Assembly (NCBI GenBank): GCA_017979445.1
Contig: CM030719.1
Location: 24,357,996-24,421,995, forward strand
DNA from: Akebia trifoliata
Taxonomy: Eukaryota; Streptophyta; Magnoliopsida; Ranunculales; Lardizabalaceae
DNA length: 64,000 nt
Reading direction: 5' to 3'
Of this stretch, positions 11,601 through 22,904 are shown in pieces (positions within the stretch are counted from its first letter, which is position 1; each line of letters begins with the position of its first letter). The notes under the pieces are model-generated. The model made no database searches. It was not told where the DNA came from and saw only the letters and a program-made list of their open reading frames with translations. The translations under genes and the position numbers were made by a program.

Positions 11601-13767
11601 TCCTGCCACCTTTCAAAGGTGCATGTTGAGTATATTTTCTGATATGGTCGAAGACTTTCTTGAAGTCTTCATGGATGATTTTTCTGTATTTGGGTCGAGT
11701 TTTGATGACTGTTTGGATCATTTGAAGTTAGTTTTGAAAAGATGTCGAGAGAAGCACCTCGTGCTAAATTGGGAGAAGTGCCACTTCATGGTCACTTCTG
11801 GGATAGTTCTAGGACACATTATTTCCCACAAAGGAATTGAGGTAGATAAAGCCAAAGTCGATCTCATCGCAAATCTCCCTCCACCTAAAACTGTGAAAGA
11901 AGTTCGTTCGTTCCTAGGGCACGCAGGGTTTTACAGAAGGTTCATCAAAGACTTCGGAAAAATTTCAAAACCCCTGTGTGATTTGTTAGCCAAAGACATT
12001 TCTTTCGAGTTTTCTACCACTTGTTTATCTGCCTTTGAGAAATTGAAAACTGAGTTGACCTCAGCACCTATTATCCAACCACCCAATTGGGATCTCCCAT
12101 TTGAGGTGATGTGTGATGCATCCGATTACGCCATAGGTGCTGTGTTGGGACAACGAGTTGAAAAACTCCCCCATGTCATCCAGTATGCCAGCAAGACGCT
12201 TAATGATGCCCAACTCAATTATTCTACCACGGAAAAGGAACTACTAGCAGTAGTTTTTGCCTTAGATAAATTTCGTTCCTATCTTATAGGGTCCAAAGTA
12301 GTCATTTTCACTGACCACGCAGCGCTGAAATACCTTCTTGCCAAGAAGGATGCAAAAGCGAGGTTGATACGATGGATCCTTCTTCTTCAAGAGTTTGATC
12401 TCGAAATTCGAGACAAAAAGGGATGCGAAAATGTGGTTGCAGACCACCTATCTAGGCTAGTAGTTGAAACTCTCTCTGACTCTCTTCCGATTTCTGAAAA
12501 TTTTTCTGACGAGCAAATCATGGCAGTTTCTATTTCTGACACACCTTGGTATGCTGACATTGTCAACTACCTGGTTACTGGTCAAACTCCCACCTCTTGG
12601 AGTAAACAAAATCGTCTGCATTTCCTCGCCCAAGCCAAATGGTTCTTCTGGGATGATCCATATTTATTTAAATACTGCCCAGACCAGATAATTCGTCGGT
12701 GTGTTGATGAGAGAGAACAAAGTGGTATTCTCGAGTTCTGCCACAATCATGCTTGTGGTGGGCATTTTGGAGGAAAGAAAACAGCAGCTAAAATCTTACA
12801 GTGTGGTTTTTATTGGCCCACAATCTTTCGTGACGCTCATCTCTTTGCTAAATCTTGTGATAGATGTCAACGTCTAGGAAAAATCAGTCGAAGAAATGAG
12901 ATGCCCCAACAACCAATTTTGATCATCGAAATCTTCGATGTTTGGGGCATTGACTTCATGGGTCCCTTCCCTATTTCACACGGATTCCAATACATTTTAG
13001 TCGCAGTCGACTACGTGTCCAAATGGGTTGAAGCCACAGCTTGTCGAACGAATGATCATAAGGTTGTTGTTCAATTTCTCAAAAACACAGTGTTTGCCCG
13101 ATTCGGTACCCCTCGTGCTATCATTAGTGATGGAGGGAAACATTTCTGTAACCGAGTTTTTGAAAGCTTGATGCGCAAATATTCAATCACTCATAAGGTA
13201 GCTACTCCGTATCACCCACAAACTAGTGGGCAGGTCGAAATTTCTAATCGTGAGATCAAAACCATTCTTGAAAAAACCGTCAATCCGACTCGTAAAGATT
13301 GGTCCTTACGATTATCAGATGCCTTGTGGGCCTACAGAACAGCGTTCAAAACTCCAATAGGAATGTCCCCTTATCGGTTAATCTTTGGTAGAGCTTGTCA
13401 TTTGCCAGTCGAACTTGAGCATCGAGCTTATTGGGCGATCAAACATTTAAATTTTGATCTAGCGAAGGCCGGCGAGCTTAGAAAACTCCAACTCACTGAG
13501 TTGGAAGAATTAATGAATGATGCTTATGATAGTGCAAAACTTTACAAAGATCGAACGAAAATCTGGCATGATAAGCACATTCAGAGAAAATCTTTCCACG
13601 TAGGCCAGAAAGTGCTCTTGTATAACTCTCGCCTTCATTTATTTCCAGGGAAATTAAAGTCCCGTTGGACTGGACCATTTTTGATCCACAATATTCACCC
13701 TCATGGAAACATCGAGGTGTTCAATCCAGCCAATGGAAATATTTTCCAAGTCATAGCCAAAGGCTGA
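8699..13767 (+). CDS. pol: Gag C-terminus and Pol polyprotein (PR-RT-RNaseH-IN)
   Basis: A continuous frame encodes the rest of Gag and all of Pol. In order there is the second half of the Gag domain, then a CCHC zinc knuckle (9232-9273, spacing C-x2-C-x4-H-x4-C). An aspartic protease follows with the lineage-typical DLGAS box (10336-10350), then reverse transcriptase with FMDD at 11668-11679. RNase H ([27 protein letters not shown]) and integrase come last. Integrase has an HHCC finger around 12735-12870 and a DDE core (GIDFMGPF near 12950, SDGG near 13127, the glutamate in [10 protein letters not shown] near 13230). The domain order RT before integrase is Ty3/gypsy. No chromodomain is seen, in line with Athila/Tat. 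Pol looks intact; the frame ends in TGA at 13765. Confidence 0.93.
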
Positions 13768-13984
13768 AGCCATTTCAGACTCTCCCTCATTCATCAGAAA
13801 AGGATTCATTCTTGAGTAATCCTGTGTACCAGGATTAGCTCTAGTTCTAGGTCTGGCTGAAGACATTAAACTTAGCGCTACGTCGGGAGGCAACCCTTGA
13901 TTTCTGTAAATACTCTGTAAATTCTCTACGTTCCATCCATTTTTCTAACTTTTGAAGGGTTTAAAATGTGTAGAATGTTTAAAC

Positions 13985-14213
13985 TTTCTTGCAAGAAATT
14001 TTCTCGGAAAAAATATTTTCTTTCAAAAATTTTCTTGGAAAATTTATTTTCCAAGGATTTTCTATGAAGGAAAATTTATTTTCTTAGTAAATCTAACACG
14101 TTATCACTTGCATGACAGTTTCCTAGAAAAAAAAATATTTTCTTTCAAAAATTTTCTTGGAAAATTTATTTTCCAAGGATTTTGCATGAAGGAAAATTTC
14201 TTTTCCTAGAAAA
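13985..14213. repeat. Imperfect tandem duplication, about 122-bp period
   Basis: The sequence AAATATTTTCTTTCAAAAAT and its surroundings occur at 14011 and again at 14133, each followed by the same TTGGAAAATTTATTTTCCAAGG palindrome-like stretch in two pieces. It lies in the non-coding spacer between pol and the extra ORF. A CT-rich tract ending in TAG at 14279-14281 follows. Confidence 0.75.
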
Positions 14214-14521
14214 TTTTGACACTTCTTAAACCCTACCTCACTTTTCTCTCTCCATCTCTTTCTCTTCTTCTTCATCTCTAGCCTCCATTTCCATTTTTCA
14301 TTTTTCTTCCTCTTTTCTCCATTTGTTTTCCATAACATCCAATCTAAAATTCCAAAAAAATTACAAAAATCATCAAAACACTCACCATAGCCAAACGACC
14401 GCGCCGCCGAAACTTCACCGCGTTTCGCCGCCACGTAACCGCGCCGCGGTCTTCTTAAGGCCGATCGAACTCAAATTTTTTGAGCACCCTCCCTTTGACT
14501 TCCTTGTTGTTTTGGTACTAA

Positions 14522-15397
14522 TTGTTCTTCATGGCTCGACGAACAAACACCATTTGTCCCGAACTCGATTTCGCCCATGTCTACACAAGTATCCCTGGAT
14601 CTTGGTTTGGTGATGAGATTGTTCGACGTGGATGGGGCCCTCTCCTTCATAAAGGCAATTCCCAATTTAACGAGGAGGCCGTTCGGATATTCTACCGTTC
14701 ATTCATCTCCGCCTCTCCCTCAACTCCATCCATCACCGTCAAGTTTAATGGTATCGAATTTACCATTGATGGATCCGACATCGAAGTCATTTTCGGTATT
14801 CCTCAAGTTGATTCGGGTACGTGTATGCCACTCTACAATTTCGATTATTATTTTACACGATTAGGCCTTCCGACTACTAGCCTTCGGATTGAAGATGGTG
14901 CACTAAAATCTAGTAGCCTCTATGAGGATCAATATGTTGCTTGGCGATGGCTTGCCAACAATGTACTCGGCACTCAAAACACTACGTTGTTATATAACAA
15001 ACATGTGTATTTTCTTTATGCCATCCAAACAAGAGATCCCACGTTTTGTATGAACCGTCTACTTTTGGAATCTCTTATCGATGCATTGTCGAACAAACAC
15101 CGATCCTTAATCCACCCTCACTTAGTGTGCCACCTCCTCCAACACCGTTTAGGAGTTTCTCTAGTTGAGTTAGCACCTCAAGGGCGCCTTATCCCGATCA
15201 AAGAATTTGTGGGCGGACGAGCTTTAAAATCCTGTCTTCCCGGTATGTGGACGCCAGAATTGATGCAGGAGCAAGAACATGACAGTCCACGTGGGTATGG
15301 AAGGGCAGGAGAAGAATTTGATGAGCAGGCACCAGAGGATACTCGTACTCCAAGTCCAGATTTTGATGATGATACATGGCTCGCTCAGGTGCCTTAA
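14522..15397 (+). CDS. Athila-type extra ORF ('env-like'/putative plant transposon protein), 291 aa to the first stop
   Basis: The ORF sits where Athila elements carry their third gene, between pol and the 3' LTR. It has a globular N-terminal region (LDFAHVYTSIPGSWFGDEIV, then the VKFNGIEFTIDGSDIEVIFGIP stretch read in two parts) that resembles the plant transposon protein domain found in such ORFs. I see no signal peptide or clear membrane segment, so the label 'envelope' is by position only. The C-terminal part is acidic and Pro/Asp-rich. A TAA at 15395-15397 ends the frame early. The function of this protein is unknown. Confidence 0.75.
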   Translation: MFFMARRTNTICPELDFAHVYTSIPGSWFGDEIVRRGWGPLLHKGNSQFNEEAVRIFYRSFISASPSTPSITVKFNGIEFTIDGSDIEVIFGIPQVDSGTCMPLYNFDYYFTRLGLPTTSLRIEDGALKSSSLYEDQYVAWRWLANNVLGTQNTTLLYNKHVYFLYAIQTRDPTFCMNRLLLESLIDALSNKHRSLIHPHLVCHLLQHRLGVSLVELAPQGRLIPIKEFVGGRALKSCLPGMWTPELMQEQEHDSPRGYGRAGEEFDEQAPEDTRTPSPDFDDDTWLAQVP

Positions 15398-15601
15398 AAA
15401 GGCCACCGTACGGCTTTCTCCAAAATTTTTAAAGGATTGAAAAAAGTCAACTCTCGCTACAAAGAAATTCAAGAAGGTCAGAAGACCATTAAAGATGATC
15501 AGCAACTCATCATTGAGCAGCAGCGACAGTTATTAGCTTATAATGAGGAGAAGCGTGCACGTGCTCGAGCGAGAGCTCCACCTAGTTCCGATTCCGAGTA
15601 G
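15398..15601 (+). other. In-frame continuation of the extra ORF beyond its stop
   Basis: Directly after the TAA the same frame stays open for 67 codons and ends in TAG at 15599-15601. It encodes a Lys/Gln/Glu-rich, coiled-coil-like segment (KKVNSRYKEIQEGQKTIKDD, then a run of Glu, Gln and Arg). This is most simply read as the original C-terminus cut off by one nonsense mutation. It is not a separate gene, since it has no start codon of its own. Confidence 0.65.
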
Positions 15602-16279
15602 ATTATTTGCTTGTAGGAGTGTGTATGTTGATGTGTGATGGTATGTTTTTAAGTAGGATTTTGCTTGGTGGTGTGTTTTGTTAATTTCAATATGTAGGAT
15701 TTGCTGTATGTTAACGCTGTGTGGTGTGCTTTAGCTGTGATATCCTGTACGGACTATTACTGTTGGTTGTATTCACAACTTTGGCGATGAAATGAATTCC
15801 GTTTTCAGGTGTATTCTAAACACATACTTTTTAATCATTGAGGACAATGCTAAATTTAGGTTTGGGGGTGTGGGACACATTTCAATTTTTCAAATTTTTT
15901 GTACATTATTTTCAGTACATTTTTCAAAAATACCTTCATCAAAATTTTTATATGTACTGTCATCATACAAATTTTAAAAAAAAAAAAAAAAAAAAACTAG
16001 GCTCATGTCCAATTTGTTTATAAATTCTTATTCCTCAAAAACAAGATATTTTGAAAAACAAAATTCACGTCACTTCTGATTGTAGTGAAAAAGTTATTTT
16101 GGATTAAGAGTTGTCTTCTTCACTGTCTAGAATGAGAGGGAAAGCTTGAAAAATAATGAACTTTGACCTCCTTGTCCTTTGGTTGGCTGAATAGAAGAAA
16201 AACAGAACTGTAGTTGATATTTTTGGAGACAGCAACCATAGGATTAGACTGGGTACCTTGAAAAGGGCTACCTGCTTTT

Positions 16280-16325
<46 letters not shown>

Positions 16326-16962
16326 ATATCAGAAAAATGATAAAGCGTGAGAAAAGTTGAAAAGAAAAGCAGAAAGATGTGAAGGTTAGAACTGAAAAAG
16401 TGTAAATTGTAAAAAAAGTCCAATGGGACCAAAATAGTTCAGTAGGGTGAAAGCCGTCAATGGTAAAAACGTGAGTACACTGGAATATCACAGATAAAGC
16501 CCCTTAGAGGTATTAAAGTGAACATCCATACTTCTCACAATCCCAGACAGGAGGCTCAGTTTCGAGTTAAAATTTAGGCAGACCCATACATTTTAGTAGT
16601 TAAGAAGGGAAACCTTGTTCAGAAAAATTTATGTTACAATCAGAAAAATTTGTGCACACACTCAAGATATTTCTGAAAATGAGGAATAAAAAGAATTTTT
16701 ACTCAAATAGACCTTTGACTGGATTCTGAAAATTGGTGTGATGGCATTATATACAATAATTTTGAAGTTGTTATCTTTTAAAATGTTAGAATTTTGTGGG
16801 TATATTCACTGCAAACCCTCACGAGTCAAACTCATCCACTAGGGGTAACTTAGGGGTTTAAGGGCTTACTGCATAAGCTAAATGCAGTCGGGAACCTCAC
16901 GAAAGAGGAGTTGTTTAGATTTAAGTTTTGCTCGGGACTAGCAAAATTGAGGTTTGGGGGTG
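15602..16962 (+). other. 3' non-coding region of the retrotransposon
   Basis: No coding frame. It contains an early polypurine-like motif at 15855-15870, an A run near 15976-15995, a 43-base poly(A) run at 16281-16323, and the true polypurine tract at its end. The poly(A) run creates a spurious poly-Phe frame on the minus strand. Confidence 0.7.
16949..16962 (+). other. Polypurine tract for plus-strand priming
   Basis: GAGGTTTGGGGGTG abuts the TG of the 3' LTR. Athila/Tat elements commonly have a GGGGGTG-type tract here. Confidence 0.8.
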
Positions 16963-18250
16963 TGATAAGGTCCCAATTATTCAATTTTGGGACCACAATT
17001 GCACTAAGATTACCATTACATAAATGTTAGTTTCTTTAAATAATTGTAAAATTATTTTATTTATCAAAATTAATAAAGCTAATGATATATTAGTGTTAAT
17101 TGTAGCGCACGTGGAAGCCAACAAATCGCGAAACAATTACGGTTACAATACACGAGCCGAAAGGAAGCATCCAGAAAAACCTCGAAGGATTTGGGCGCCA
17201 CGTCACCGCGCCGCGGCTAGCCATGACCGCGCCGCGGTCATTTCGAGGAATTGGCCCTCGAGATTTTCACAGAAGCTTCTAGAAGCTTCGGTGGTTGTAA
17301 CTGAATGGGTAGTTTGAAGCGAATCATCCGAAAAGTTAACCCGATTGCCCGAATACGAACATTATAAATTTGAGGGTTGATTTTAGAGAAGGGTCTCTCT
17401 CCTTGCTCTCTTCTTCTCCAATTTTTTATTGTTCCTCTCTCTAATTTGCTGTAATTTTCTATTGAGAGATCTCTTGAGTGTAGTGAGAACATCAAGAGTG
17501 TTCAATTATTTTTCTTTGTAAATTGTTGGGAGAGCTATAAAAGAAGAATTCGGATCGATCATCATCTTCATCTTCTTCACCTATTCTCTCTTTTCTCTTT
17601 TATTGTTTTTCTGCAATTACAATGCTTGCAATGATTGGCTAAATTCTCATTAGAGAAGTTAAGGAAGCCATAGCAAATTAATCCCTCTAGTGTAGATTTA
17701 AATTCTTGCTTGCTTACATGTTTTAATTCCGAAAATTCTATTATGATTAAGGTAATCCAACTTATAATTTTGATCCAACTTAGATAGCCATTACTTAGAT
17801 AAGTTCAAGAATGGCTATGCTATGTGAATAATCAGAATATAAATTGGGCAATCTCCATCATATTAGGATTTTCATGAATAGCTTCTAATTTCTTTCAAAA
17901 ATTTAATTGATCCATCTTCCGATCCATGAGCAATGACTTGCTCCATGGATTGAGTTAATTTCAGAATTTATCTACACTATGGATTACTTGCAAAGGTTTA
18001 CTTGACCTCTCTAATCCCTCTCTCTTAGAATTTTAATCTTTATTTTCTGTTTAGATTGCAATTTAGTTTCTACTACAACTTTGCTTTGTTTTTAAAACTA
18101 ATCTGTTTTTGTTTCTAAATTCTGTTTTGGCATTTTTATCCGAATGAATCCTTGAATTCTCATTGTCCCTGTGGAACGAATTCGACTTGCCCAAAGTCTT
18201 AGTTCACATCTTTATATCTGCATTTCTATTGCAAGCTTTACAATCGATCA
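16963..18250 (+). repeat. 3' LTR of the Athila-like element
   Basis: 1288 bp, the same length as the 5' LTR and, by eye, identical except for C instead of T near 16974 and GCC instead of GTC near 17212. It ends CAATCGATCA followed by the ACACC duplication. Confidence 0.95.
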
Positions 18251-18255
18251 ACACC
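18251..18255. repeat. Target-site duplication, right (ACACC)
   Basis: It matches the five bases at 5736-5740 before the 5' LTR. Confidence 0.95.
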
Positions 18256-19038
18256 TCATGTTAAATTGGTTTCAAAAATCAATTAACTTCCTTCCTCGGT
18301 CTTTGCTCGTTTGCCACCTCAATGTTATGGTGTCATCTCCTTCAAATATGTGAGTTCAATCTAAGACATGTGGCCTTTGCCATGCAACTGATATTAACAT
18401 CTTCATCAACATACTCTTCTTGAAATAATGATTTGAGGAAAAAAAAAAAAATCAAGTGCCATGTGTTGTTTCATAGTGCTGAATTGGAAAATCCCATATT
18501 TAAGCCATCTCATGCTTTATGGAAATGCCTCCTTTTTGCATTGTTTGTTCAAAAGTACAATGATACAATGTTCTATATAAAGTAGTTTAATTACTCAGAT
18601 GCCTTCAAGAGGTCATTGAGAATAAATAATGATCTTCTCATTACTAATGGTTCCCTTGTTAACATTGCCTTGTGGCCATTGTAATTGGATCGTGATCCGA
18701 TTTTGTAGTCCTCTCCTCCAAGAAAGCTTGCTGCATGATCATGGATGGAAAACAATTTCTAAAGGACCAAAAGAATATGGTGATGTAAGTGAGCTCTCCA
18801 AAAGAAAGAGTAGACACATGGCTAGACTCAAGTCTTTTGAAGTCACCAAATACATCATAAGGAAGTTGTTCATTGAGTACATCCTGAAAAGTGGAGGCTC
18901 ATAAAGGATAGTTTCAAAATTGGGGTATTGACGGACAATGTTTATCCTCCTCAAACCATATGTACTCCTCACAACATGATCAATGACATATCGTCATCAG
19001 TTATGCATCTAACACCGTGTCCTTGAGGGGGCATTTGT
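18256..19038. other. No gene recognised
   Basis: This is the continuation of the sequence interrupted at 5740. A 91-codon frame at 18629-18904 has no motif I recognise and no codon pattern that separates it from chance. Confidence 0.4.
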
Positions 19039-19737
19039 GGGCATCAAAATTTTAAGAAAGGTCCTTGTAAATTTTATAAATCAAAACAAAACCCCTGGAA
19101 AGCATAAATGGAACCATGCATTCAAATTGGACCCTTTGGTTGGGACAAGCCTTCTAAATATTGGGTTTTAGGTATTCTTAAATAAATCGGTGATACAATA
19201 AATTCAAGTGAAACATATTAAATATTGGGCCTTATACCAAATAAATGAGTTTAGCCCAATAACAAGCCATAAAACCTTGAAATTGGACTTGGACAAATTT
19301 AATCTTTAAACATACTAATCAAATCTTTTTAAGTTGGGGTATAATCGAAAAGCTAAATCATCTTTAAGTCTATAAATATAAGAGCCTTCCTTATTTGAGA
19401 GGGATCTGAATTACTTTCTCTTAGAAAATAGAAGCTCTCCATTTATAGAAGAATAATTTATCAAATCCTCCTCAAGAGACAAAGTAAAGTTCTTCAGAGA
19501 TCCGAACTCCAATTAAAAAGAAGATCAAGCATCAAGCCCTTCTCCGAAAGTCAATAAATCATTCTTAACCAATAAAACACGAAGCCCGAATAGAAAAAAA
19601 TCTACAGAAACCTCTTCAAAAGATCAAACATAAACAAAGCAACCATCCAAGCAAATTTCTTAGTCAATAAAACGCGAAGCCTGAAGAGAAGAAAACCTAC
19701 ATACATCATCTTTTTGTATTTGACTGTTAATTAGAGG
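19039..19737 (+). repeat. LTR fragment, plus orientation (same family as 24140-25110)
   Basis: It matches the reverse complement of 24140-25110 in order and content: the phrase AATATTGGGCCTTATACC, a TATA box (CTATAAATATAAGAG near 19370), then repeats of the ACGAAGCCCGAA..GAGAAG type, then CATCATCTTTTTGTATTTGA. It has fewer internal repeats than the inverted copy. No internal region or target duplication is attached, so it is a remnant. Confidence 0.65.
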
Positions 19738-20235
19738 AAAATATTGAAATTTGTACTCTGCCAGGGTAGCTACTTATTAAAGAAGAATAATATTTGTTTA
19801 TTCTTTGATGATTACAATGAGCCCTCATAGGATTTAAATAGAAATATTAAAGGATAAAAATGAATCATTCCAGATTGAGAATGTAATTTATTCTAATCAT
19901 CATCGTAGTCTAAACAATCTTTTAGTTATTCAAATGTAATCCTAATTGATACGATGTAGCGCAATACACCTTATAACATTACATCCTATGTAATACTCTA
20001 ACATCTTCTCTCAAACTAATGTTGATCAATGATCAACTTTAGTTTGCTAAAATCAATAATCTCTAAAGATCTGAATCATTGAGATTTGTTATCCCCATCT
20101 TGTAAGATAAGAATCGTCATTGGTGATTGCTTGCTCGTGAGATTGTTCAAAAACCATTCTAACAGGTCGTGTCGTCACCTAGATGACAATTTCAAAGTGA
20201 TTGATTGTCGATAGAAAATAAGGAAGAATAAATAG
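19738..20235 (+). repeat. LTR-like dispersed repeat
   Basis: From GATTACAATGAGCCCTCATA onward this closely matches 45427-45840, including the ACATTACATCCTATGTAATACT segment and the CTTGTAAGATAAGAATCGTC segment. Part of it also forms the inner edge of the inverted repeat at 45508/46449. The AACA end followed by sequence like TCTCAAACTAATG suggests an LTR boundary of a copia-type element on one strand, but this is not proven. Confidence 0.5.
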
Positions 20236-22267
20236 CGCAATTCATTAGACCTCGATTGGGCTATGATCCGTTTAAGTTAAACCGAAACCTGATGGGTTTC
20301 AATCCAAAAATGTGAGATTGGGCCTCTTTGGGCTATGATGAGCTTGATCAAGAAGGATTCAGAGACTCAAAAAAGAATTTGACTATGGAAGATTTAAAGG
20401 TTCTTGGATCAAGAAGAGTTTGATTACTTTTGAATCAAAAGATCTTTGGACAAAAGATGCTTTGAACTATATGAGACCCATAAGCCATTTTTTTTTTAAT
20501 GTTTTGGGTAAAAAAAAAGGCTAATTCGCACAACCACATCACATAGGCTAATGGGCCAAACTTTGATTGACAATAACTTGATTTGTTTAGGTAAATGTGG
20601 GCTTGAATTAATTGTTTGGGGATAGTAAACATAGGCTTTGAAGTGTATCTGACTCAAAAGGAGAATCATATACTTATATTTAGTAGTGAGAGACATAGAC
20701 CACATCAAGTCACCTTCTTTAAGACTTGAAGAACTTTAAATTGGGAACTAACTCTCTCCTCTCTGAGATCAATTGGTCGTACAATCATGAATGGAGGTGG
20801 TGAGATAAAAGCTCTTTAAAGGATCTTAGGGAATGATGGTGATGAGTGCAACACTGCAGTGGCAGCATTGTGTTCATCTTGATGTCTTAAATAAGTTTAC
20901 ACCTTTATGAGCCTAACCAATCATAATTATCAATGGGTAGACGCGTAATTGCACTCAAATTTCTAGAGAATTTTACATAAAGGATAAAGTGTCTTAATCC
21001 CTTGAGTTGAGGTAAAAAGCTAGAGACCTAGGCTAGATGGTATGTAAATTGGTGCTTTGGTTTCAAACACTCTAGGCTTTCTACCTAGTTAGGCTTCTAA
21101 TAACTTAGGTATAAGAGTGTCTTTGCATGAAATTCTAGAGCCTTCACTTGGGTCGACAAAATGATCAAAGGTCCTAGAGTTTGTAATTTTACATTGAATA
21201 GCAAGGAATCTCTTTGATTTTAGAAGAGGGATAGAAGGGTAGATTGGTGAATTACATCTAATGAGTCTCAACAAATTGGGGTTAGAAGAGGCAATTCACC
21301 TTAAGTGACGACCAAGAAAGACCTTGAATCAAGTTTAGCAAACAACGAAGATTACCAAAGGGCCTTGGTGAGGAGAATTTACGAGGGTTAAGCCATTGTC
21401 CTTGGCGAGGAGAATTTATGAGGGTTAAGCCATCTATCTCTATGGACATATGTCAACGTGGCACTCAAATACACCATCAATTTCCAAATTTACTATAGAG
21501 AGCATCAAATTTTATGAAATCTCATAAAAAAAATGAAAAAAATAATTTTTTCACCGTATGTTCTAAATTTTAAATTAAGAAAGATTATATTGGCACAACA
21601 CCAGCCTTTGCTAATGCGACCTTAATTCATATGTAAATCAACAAGAATCAGCACATATCTTAGGGTGGTATTAGCAAAAGTATGCTTAGAAATATAATGT
21701 CTCTAACTTTAGGACTTTAATGACCGTCCTTTTTTAAACACAAGATTCGGCTCCAATATATGTCTTGGGATATGTTTTTCAAGCCCAATCTAGACCACAA
21801 ACACGAGGGTTGAGTTGTCATTTGGGCCAATGGGAGTCCATGTGGCCTAAATGTGGACCTAAATCCAAGCTCTGCTAGGTCCCTTAGTCCATGAAACCTT
21901 TTCTTACATATATACATATATATACTCAGAAGAATGGAAGAAATAAACACAATACCGACCTTGTAAGCACATCCTATGATAGAGATTTTTTCATTATATT
22001 GATAATACATATCCCAATGAGACTTATCTCTAAGATAATTTTTATTATCTTGAGTCAATGGATCCCATGGACTGGTTGTTTATATAGATACAGAGCATAA
22101 AAGTGTAAGAATTAGAAAAAAAATTTAAAAAAGAATATTTTTTACCATTAGCCAATATAATTTAAATTTAGGAGTTTAAAGGCTGTCCATACTGAGAATA
22201 ATTCCTTGTTTACAATGCATGCCAGTCATTAAAAGTTCAATAAATAAATAAATAATATATATATATA
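20236..22267. other. No gene recognised; contains a short tandem repeat
   Basis: Two kilobases without a convincing coding frame. A 37-bp unit (CCTTGG[T/C]GAGGAGAATTTA) is repeated twice at 21363-21436. A stretch near 21610-21700 is related to part of the insertion at 51594-51974. Confidence 0.45.
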
Positions 22268-22517
22268 GGGAGCGGTTCAACGGCACTAAAGTTTGCCGAA
22301 CATTATGCCAAACAATTTTCAAAACATGGGTTAGAAGTTTTGGAATGAGCTGATTTTTTTGTGAGGATGATCTCTATGGTGAAGAGATCATCCTCTCCAA
22401 AAATCAACTCATTTTGAAAATTTTAACCCTAATTTATAAATTAAAGAATCGTGGACCGTCCTCTAACCCATGTTTTGAAAAATGTTTGGCAAACTTTAGG
22501 GCAGCTGAACTGCTCCC
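22268..22517. mobile_element. TA-flanked hairpin MITE 1
   Basis: It starts GGGAGCGGTTCAACGGC after a (TA)n run and ends GCTGAACTGCTCCC before ATATG, so the termini are inverted. Inside is the family's GTGAGGATGATCTC / GAGATCATCCTC hairpin. It is shorter than the family norm (about 360-390 bp), having lost one of its two hairpins. Confidence 0.75.
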
Positions 22518-22521
22518 ATAT

Positions 22522-22884
22522 GGGAAATGTTCAACACCCTAAGCTTTACCCTACACTTTAACAAACGTGTTTTATCCTACATGGGTTAGAAGTTTTGGAA
22601 TGGGCTGATTTTTGGTGAGGATGATCTTCTATATCCTCACCAAAAATCAGCCCATTCCAAAAATTTTAGTCCCATGTTTACAAGTTGAAAAATTGTGGAA
22701 CGTCCATTTTTTGTAAATAATTTTTGATGGGGTTAGAAGTTTTGGAATGAGTTGATTTTTGGTGAGGATGATCTCAGGAGATCATCCTCACCAAAAATCA
22801 GCTCATTCCAAAACTTCTAACCCATGTAGGACAAAACACGTTTGTTAAAGTGTAGGGTAAAGTTTAGGGTGGAGAACGGGACCC
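22522..22884. mobile_element. TA-flanked double-hairpin MITE 2
   Basis: It starts GGGAAATGTTCAACACCC and ends GGTGGAGAACGGGACCC. Two hairpins, each with arms of about 45 bp, are separated by a spacer with the family phrase TGGACCGTCC-like TGGAACGTCC. Confidence 0.8.
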
Positions 22885-22904
22885 TCATATATATATATAT
22901 ATAT

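Larger units (their letters stand above)
5741..18250 (+). mobile_element. Full-length Athila-like Ty3/gypsy LTR retrotransposon, 12,510 bp
   Basis: The element has every structural landmark. There are two 1288-bp LTRs (TG...CA), a primer-binding site matching the 3' end of plant tRNA-Asp with mismatches, a gag-pol reading frame in the order Gag, protease, RT, RNase H, integrase, an extra ORF between pol and the 3' LTR, a polypurine tract, and ACACC target duplications. The FMDD reverse-transcriptase box, the DLGAS protease box and the extra 3' ORF point to the Athila branch of the Athila/Tat lineage. I saw only two LTR differences (near 5752 and 5990 with their partners), implying a recent insertion. 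Two lesions are visible: a frameshift in gag near 8699 and a TAA stop at 15395. It is therefore probably non-autonomous now. Confidence 0.95.

Noticed and set aside
14522..15397. Calling the 3' ORF a true envelope gene
   Set aside because: There is no signal peptide, membrane anchor or cleavage site; only its position matches.
16279..16491. Poly-Phe minus-strand frame
   Set aside because: It is a translation of the 43-base A run in the retrotransposon 3' region.
18629..18904. A 91-codon frame as a host gene
   Set aside because: There is no recognisable motif, signal peptide or second copy to show conservation.
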